Below are positions 57,531 through 64,000 of a DNA stretch of 64,000 bases, piece by piece. The position numbers were made by a program, and so were the translations under genes. Numbering within the stretch: position 1 is the first letter of the stretch; every line of letters begins with the position of its first letter. The notes under the pieces were generated by a model. That model saw only the letters and a program-made list of their open reading frames with translations. It did no database searches and had not been told where the DNA came from. Source of the stretch: Bolinopsis microptera (lineage: Eukaryota; Ctenophora; Tentaculata; Lobata; Bolinopsidae); the NCBI RefSeq assembly GCF_026151205.1, contig NC_087072.1, positions 26,067,799 to 26,131,798 on the forward strand, read 5' to 3'.

Positions 57531-58599
57531 AAAATTTGGGCTACGTAATACATTAAATCTTATAGAGCTATGTTAGATAAATTTACTTCGACAGAATATT
57601 AATGACCATGTTAATTTTGATATCTACATTTTGTGGATTGATTATAATATTTTATTTAATAATTTGATGATTGAACATTAGTTTTACCAATTATAATCCA
57701 CTATAGAAACACCAAGTTGAAAGCTTGTGTTCAAGGACATCTTAAAATCAGTTTATGTTTAATTTCTCTTTATCAATCAAGCTCTGTATACTAACTCCTA
57801 ATGGGAAAAGTAGGTGATTTTTATTTGACAATGACATACAACGTTGAATTTTGAGATAATGATAACTTTTATTGACTTAGTATTAACTAGTCAACCTAAT
57901 TTAGACAATGTTGTAAAATCTTGCAACTAATGATTTGTTTGAACAAAGGAAGAAAAAAAAAATCCTTATTTAAAATCAGCACAATCAGTTTCACTTCATT
58001 ATAAATCGCAGATAATTTTCAATAATTTGTCGGAATACCTTCCAAAATCTTGTCTGGTTATCACAAACAAAATTTGACCAATATTGCAAACATAGAGTGT
58101 ACTCTGGTTTTTGGTTTATATTGTGCTCCAATCAAATTTTGAATATATATTTTATTGGATATTTTTCATGAGAATGAGTCGTTTACAAATATTAAAGAAT
58201 ATAATCTTGATATTTTAATTCATGTTTCGCTTAAGACGTAAGAGACATTGATATGCAAACATTTTTAACAGGAATGAGTCACTTCTAAAAACAGAAAGGT
58301 TTAGGGGGATAGCGATATCAAGCAAAGATGAGATGACAGACGACCACCAAGTTAACACTACTCAACCTGGTCATCATCAGGTAGCAATTGTGTAAATGTG
58401 ATGAAAGACGACGAAGTAACAATCTGAAAGCTGAAGCCGTGCTGTGTATATCATGTCTTGAAGCTAGATCAGAACACCTCCAGCAAGTAGGCGTAAGTTT
58501 TAAAAGATGATGGAAGACAGGAATGTTTCCGATGATGTCCCGCCGAAAGATGAACCTTTGGACTATGAAAGCACGCTGAATTCCACCCTAATTCGAGTA

Positions 58600-58952
58600 A
58601 GGTCGTACACCCGGAATCAAAAATACAGAATATTGCCCGTGATTCAATAATAATAATAAATTCCATTTCTGCTTCTTGTTATTCAAGCTGAAGTCTAACT
58701 TTGTGAGAACCTCTCTGTCATGGGACAACATAAGTTGAAAAAAAAAACAAAAACACCCAGGAAGAAAACTTATTCTTGCACTTTGTGTGATTACAAAGCA
58801 AGTCGATTCGGATCGAATGTGCTCGTCCACAAACTGACACACACAGGAAAGAAACCTAATCGTGCAGTTTGATGTCAAAATAAATCAATCAATCAGGCCA
58901 TCTTGCTCGTCATCAAACAACTGACAAACACACTGGAGAAAAACCTTATTGT

Positions 58953-59009
<57 letters not shown>

Positions 59010-59990
59010 ACCATATTAAAAGTAACATTAAAGAACATTAATGTATATCCCCGGGTCAAATCGGAAAAAAATCCTACATTTTAATATACATTTAATATAC
59101 CTACAAGTAGAATATTTAAATTCTTTCGTTAGATTTACATGATGAACTATAATTTTCACTCAATTCGCAAGAAAAGGCCGTTTAATAGACTATACAAGGA
59201 AGTTCCATCCAGATTGGTCAAAAATTGGCTGAGCTATGAGCTTTAAAAAAAATATGCCCATAATTGGGCATACGCTTTTCCCCCCCAAATTCGCTATTTG
59301 CCCAAATTCGATAAAAATTTCAATAGTTTCTATTAATGAGACAAACTCTATGTTGAAAGATATAACTCAGTGGATTTGTTGAATATAGTGGATACTATTC
59401 TAGAAGTACCACCAAGAACAAAATTGGGAAAATTCACAAAATATCTCGGTGTCCGAATACAAGCCAAAAGGAATTTCATTACCATTGGAAATAACTCCAT
59501 CAGTTTTTCAATAATTTTTATCAAAGAACTATTAGGAATCGATATAAGATTGCAATACAAGCTAATTTGGGCAACAAATTTGATATAGTCCTCCAAGGGC
59601 TATAGCAAAGTAGTAATGTAGGTATATTAAAGTATATTAAAAGTAAATCCCTGGTCAAAATCGTGAAATAAATCCAACATTTATCATATACTTTTAATAA
59701 GGTTGCCTGCCCCCCCCCCCCCTTTTCTTGCAGTTTGTGTGATTATAAATCAAATCATCGGCAATCATCTTCTCACAAACGGACACACACCGGGAGAAAC
59801 CTATCAATGCAGTTTGTGTGATTTATAAATCAAATCACTCTTGCAATCACGCTTCTCTCAAACAGACTCAACACTGGATAGAAAACCTCATACTTTCTTC
59901 AGTTTTTGTGATGTTTAAATCGAATCGATCAGGGTAAACACGCTTCTCACAAAACGGACACCCACCAGGGGAAGAATTCCGGAAGAAAAA
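58600..59990 (+). pseudogene. C2H2 zinc-finger gene copy B, frame-broken
   Basis: Same order as copy A. Recognisable finger pieces: CTLCDYKASRFGSNVLVHK (about 58779), a THTGKKP linker, HTGEKPYC before the G tract, and CSLCDYKSNH (about 59730) after it. Frames shift repeatedly. Confidence 0.65.
58953..59722. mobile_element. Element with poly-G/poly-C inverted ends, copy B
   Basis: The left end is a 55-bp G run then gcaaccatattaaaagt; the right end is acttttaataaggttgcctg then a 13-bp C run. The position relative to the finger codons is identical to copy A, so the insertion predates the tandem duplication. Confidence 0.7.
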
Positions 59991-61765
59991 TTTTTCGCTA
60001 GTTAATATACATAAATTATTATAGACTTAGTTTATATTTACTTCGACAGAATTTTTATGACCAAGAATCTTGTCGGTCGATCCCAGAAAATATATTTAAA
60101 TGATAATTGCAAAACGTTAGATTGTTCTCCTCGCGTTTTTTTGGTTAAAGTTGATAGCTACATTTGTGGGCATGATTAATAAAATATTTTATTTCATAAT
60201 TTGATGATTGATATTAGTTACCAATTATAATACACTAGTAAAACACGCTAGTTGAAAGCTTTGAGTACAAGGACATCTTAAAAAACAGTTATTTTAAATT
60301 TCTCTTTATCAACAAGCTCTGTATAACTACTTGCCTATGGAAAGTAGGTGATATTTAATTTGACAATGACAACAACGTTTGTGTATGAATTTTGAGATAA
60401 AGAAAACGTTTATTGACTTCGATATTAACTTAGACAACCCATTTAGACAATTTTGTAAAATCTAGCAACAATGAATTTGTTTGAAAAAGGAAAAAACTCC
60501 TTATTTAGAATCAGCTCCAGCAGTTTCACTTTCATTTTATACGCTGATAATTTCAATTATTGACGATAACTTCAAAATCTAGTGGTTAGTCACAAACAAA
60601 TATTTGACCAATAATTGCAAACTTATAGTGACTCTGATTTTTTGGTTTATTGCTCATCAAAGTTTGAATATATAATTTATTTGGTATTTTCAGATTGATC
60701 TTACAAATTATAGTAAATAATCTTTGTTATTTGAAATCTGTTCGCTTAAGACGTAAATGAACAATGATATGCAAACGATTTTTATCATGGGAAGTCACTT
60801 CTAACAACAGAAAGGTTGAGGAGATTGATATCAAAGAAGAGATGACAGACGACCAACAAGTTAACATCTACTTCAACCTGGTTCATCACAGTATTTTAAT
60901 CTAGTTTAAACCGCCCAAAATTTTACAAAGTGCTTTTCACCGACCCGAGATAAACGAGAATTCAGTTTGAATTTTCCTTCATATAAAATTGTAGGCTTTT
61001 GGAAAAAAAAGGGTTTGGGAGAATGAACACCAAAGAAGCGAATTTTTAAAAAACAATACCCACGGACCCCGGTTGGAAAGTGCTTGAGATTTTTTAGCTA
61101 GTGTTGTTGTGCGGAGTATTATTCCCCACTACTATATTAACATTCCTTTTAGTCCTGAAATGTTGTCACCTTCCGGGGACCTAAACTTGTTATTTCCATC
61201 GATCGATTGACTCAATCCTGAAAACTATTTTCATTATTTTGTTTATGCTCGCTACAAATTAGGTTATTAATCCCCTCTTTCATCTTTGGGCGTGATTTCT
61301 GTATAGATGCTTCTGATAAATTCGGATGAAACACCAGGTCACACAATCTGGCTCATAGACAAAGAAATATTTTGATCACTAGCAGTATACTTCTATTCAT
61401 GACGTCATAATATCCTCCTAAGACTATTGAGTATTAGTAAATAATTAGTGAATTTAAAATCAACCAATAGAGACAAACTAAGAAGAAACAAACTAGATTC
61501 TGACTACATCACATCATATAATAACAAATTTTGTTCTTGACAGCAGTGATAGCCTTGCATTTAATTTTACATGAAATATCAATGATGAAATAAATAAATT
61601 GTATATGATAATTTATATGATATAAAAACGTTGCTGTAGCATATTGCGACAAAACTCTAACACAGCATATACTTTTAAAATGATAAAAAATTAAAAAAAT
61701 TGTACTCAATAGTCAATAATATAATAATAGTAACAACATCATAATTTAAATTTCTGTTGAAGAAG

Positions 61766-62095
61766 TCAACCCTTGTTCATGATAAAACCGATGTCGAGGA
61801 ATTTCGGTTTGTTTCTTGACTCTCTTGAAGAACGAATTAATTTAGGGGATATTTTCTTCTCTTCCTCTTCGTTATTCCTGTACAACAACAAAACTTTTAC
61901 TTCAAAGCAGGAATAATAGTCTGTAGAACGGATATACCACAGGTATATATTATATAACATCTTATTAGTATTGATGTAGTACTTACCAAGAAACAGGTAC
62001 ACTGCGCTTTTCAATTATCTTTTCTGCAGTAGACCAACTGAATCGGACAAATTGAGGAAATCCAAAACTTCATCGACATTATCCATTAACCACTT
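61766..62095 (-). CDS. 3' end of an unrecognised gene, minus strand (two exons)
   Basis: Last exon 61877-61766: acceptor ttgttgttgtacag, 37 codons including NNEEEEKKISPKLIRSSR, ends NKG-stop. The preceding exon ends at 61987 with TCTTG|GTAAGT, and the split Trp codon (TG|G) is in phase. Upstream it reads AEKIIEKRSVPVSW, or from the acceptor at about 62112 PKTKKWLMDNVDEVLDFLN in a neighbouring frame, so one indel or a second exon boundary is unresolved. Basic/acidic charged tail; function unknown. Confidence 0.45.
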
Positions 62096-62137
62096 CTTTG
62101 TTTTTGGTCTGTAAAGAGTATATAGTCAATACCAATC

Positions 62138-62570
62138 AATCTACAGTAAAACCCCGGATTTACCGCAGGCTAAACCCGCGGTAAATCAGGTTTGCAGTAA
62201 ATCGGGGTTTTGGTTTTTGGGGTACAAAATTGGTCAAAAAAGAGGGATATTTCTGATTGTCTTACGATTGTACTCAGTAACTTAATAGTATCACATGTTA
62301 GATAAATTTCAATAACATGCGATTCGATCTCCTTGTCGACTCAGCCGAATGATTGGAAACTTAATTGAGGGTTAAATGAGTAGGGGTACCTGTTAAAAGT
62401 TCAAGGATTCACCCTTCAAGAAACTTCCTAGGATACCCCGTCACTCTTCAGTGCATACTGTAATCTGGTACTATTTACTATTATAACTATTATTCTTGAT
62501 TTCTTTGTAGTACATTGCAAATCGTATCGAAATCTGTAATTATCACTAGCTATCAACATCTGTCATGTTC
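62138..62570. mobile_element. pogo/Tigger-like non-autonomous fragment
   Basis: Starts TACAGTAAAACCCCGG with inverted internal copies (ggatttacc / ggtaaatc / gtaaatcggggtttt), resembling Tigger-type ends (TA target, CAG start). The segment 62490-62570 matches 18740-18835 inverted, next to the Tigger transposase fragment there. Confidence 0.5.
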
Positions 62571-62658
62571 AGATCGGATCAAGATCACATATTTCCCCCT
62601 ATCAAGATTCTAAAAAAAAGTGCGATGAGATTGGATTTTGAGACTAAAAAGTGCGATA

Positions 62659-62683
62659 CCCCCCCCCCCCCCCCCCCCCCCCC
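62659..62683. repeat. 25-bp poly-C tract
   Basis: Uninterrupted C run (about 25 bp) flanked by unrelated sequence. Confidence 0.9.
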
Positions 62684-62879
62684 AGCCTGCAAAATTTCTT
62701 GCCCCACATATTACTTTGTATTTAAAAACATTTCCCTTTGTACGCGAAATTGTATGTCGCTCGATGTTTATTTCTCAGAATTATAAGTATGCCGCCGTAA
62801 TTTGGATCCATACATAACGAAAAATTTACGTGTGTATTTTTATGAAGTATATAATGCTTACATATTGTAAATCTGATAA

Positions 62880-62955
62880 GCCTCACGTAGCGCCCAGTTT
62901 AGGGCGCGGCCGTTAAGCAGCTGATTCCAGGTTCGAGTCTCGTCGACGGTCATTC
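62880..62955 (+). repeat. tRNA-like fragment, possible SINE head
   Basis: GGTTCGAGTCTC is a good RNA polymerase III B-box/T-loop, and a GC-rich stem (gcgcccagtttagggcgc) lies upstream, but no complete cloverleaf forms. The tail ctcgtcgacggtc also occurs in the foldback element arms at 18950 and 19605. Confidence 0.35.
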
Positions 62956-63251
62956 TTTTGGCAATTATTAATTATTTTACTAAAATTATCATCAGAGCGC
63001 CTTGTAATATACTTTATCTGATAAATTATACAGTTCGTACTTCAGCTAGAGAAGACTGGCATTTAGGCCAGAGGGGGGGGGGGGTAAATGGCACTTTTGT
63101 AGTTTTTGCATATTTGATAATAGCTAATGGAGACGAACAAAAAGAAAAAAACCGGATCAAAATCTGACCTTGCGCTTCTGAGATATTGCGCGCTCAATTT
63201 TGAGGTTTACCTGTAATTACATGTTAAACTGGAACTTTAAACGACTGTAAC

Positions 63252-63560
63252 TTTTTTGACCTTCGATTCCTTAGTTGAGAAAACCGGCCAATCCCTGATC
63301 TTGAGATTTGTGGTTCCTTGGACAATTACCTCACATCTGGTGCAGCGATTTTTTTTATTTGACTCTGTCTCAAATTATGAGGTTAACCATGTCAAAAATT
63401 CGGAAAATTTAATTGGTTAACCTCATAATTCGAGAAACGAGTCAAATAAAAAAAATCGCTGCACCAGATATCTAGATAGTTGTCCAAGGAACCACTGTAC
63501 CAAATCTCAATATCAGGGAGTGGCCGGTTTTCTCACTAAGGAATCGAAAGGTCAAAAAAT
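63252..63560. repeat. Long inverted repeat, ~140-bp arms, ~26-bp spacer
   Basis: The left arm (63252-63388) is the near-perfect reverse complement of the right arm (63415-63560), including caccagat, gaggttaacc and aaccggcca blocks. Non-coding. The gaggttaacctc palindrome or its half recurs at 63740, 63790, 63890 and 63935. Confidence 0.9.
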
Positions 63561-64000
63561 GTGTTTTGAGATAGATGCAATTTAGTGTTGTTCAAAATTT
63601 TGATATCACTGGAATGTATCACAGTTCGTTAGTTAGGACTTTTATACACTTAATAACGTTTGGCTTGATCAGACCCCTGGCCGCTCCTAATGTTTAAGCC
63701 ACTTTCAGTAGTTTAATGGTACTTGTATGTAAAAAATGAGGTTAACCAGACTTCTCACTTCCTGTAAACACTAACTGCATAGAATTTGGGTTGTTAACCT
63801 CGCTTTGACCATATAACACTGGGAGTTGGTTTTATCAATATGTTACTATATATGTAGTAAAACATTGTACAGTATAACGATTAAGTTTTTGAGGTTAACA
63901 TGTAAGTGACTGGTCAGATATTCAAAAAATGAGAGGTTAACCTCATTTTTTGCCCATTTACGGGAAAAATCTTCTACTAAAATTTGGTCAGTTCAGATCA

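Larger units (their letters stand above)
56200..60900 (+). repeat. Tandem duplication of a ~2.4-kb segment (zinc-finger locus)
   Basis: Copy A (about 56200-58400) and copy B (about 58570-60900) align throughout: the attcgaagtaagtcgtac start, the zinc-finger stretches, the poly-G element, the ctcgcttctcacaaacgga block, and the distal gacagacgaccaccaagtta block. They differ by many small indels. Confidence 0.85.

Overview
This window looks like nuclear DNA of an invertebrate animal, plausibly a cnidarian. It is AT-rich, with spliceosomal GT-AG introns and recognisable animal genes: an SLC25A15-type ornithine carrier, an RBMS-type RNA-binding protein, mitochondrial CLPX, and a secreted zinc metallopeptidase with a C-terminal ShKT domain (a combination frequent in cnidarians). 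It also carries L2/CR1- and RTE-like LINE remnants, pogo/Tigger traces and many inverted-repeat elements. Placement within Metazoa is inference only.

Layout. 0-1.1 kb: LINE tail, minus strand. 1.4-2.3 kb: intact single-exon SLC25A15-like carrier. 2.5-4.8 kb: diverged ~380-bp tandem repeats carrying a dispersed TGGTGGATA motif. 5.7-16.3 kb: a complete 12-exon RBMS gene (484 codons plus stop, every junction phase-consistent); intron 1 holds a LINE, and a 42-bp array sits at the exon 3 donor. 16.3-21.2 kb: gene-poor, with a Tigger fragment, a 379-bp foldback element and ~100-bp structured mobile elements. 21.3-28.9 kb: a complete 9-exon CLPX gene (501 codons plus stop). Its last intron contains, on the opposite strand, a broken metallopeptidase-ShKT gene. 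29-34 kb: sparse, with a few unassigned coding-like pieces and a 591-bp inverted-repeat element. 34.7-37.1 kb: decayed LINE. 37.3-37.9 kb: second, truncated copy of the metallopeptidase. 38.1-42.7 kb: 19-bp satellite, followed by 1.4 kb of homopolymer-inflated sequence that looks like corrupted consensus of the same satellite. 44.2-46.7 kb: several exons of an unrecognised minus-strand gene. 47-61 kb: decayed or error-rich sequence with LINE pieces and two tandem copies of a broken C2H2 zinc-finger gene, each interrupted by an element with poly-G/poly-C ends. 61.8-64 kb: 3' end of an unrecognised minus-strand gene, a Tigger-like piece and a long inverted repeat.

The most unusual signal is that several unrelated tandem arrays start exactly at 5' splice sites and repeat the exon/intron junction: RBMS exon 3 (29 donors, 42-bp period, all in frame), CLPX exon 5 (about 25 donors, 22 bp), and two exons of the metallopeptidase gene (20 and 23 bp). 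RBMS exon 1 has a two-copy version, and the last RBMS acceptor is also duplicated. A second clear signal is a 96-109-bp, strongly self-folding element present in three copies, each flanked by a different perfect 8-bp direct repeat.

Gene models were assembled by eye from splice signals, reading-frame continuity and remembered family motifs. No database search was run.
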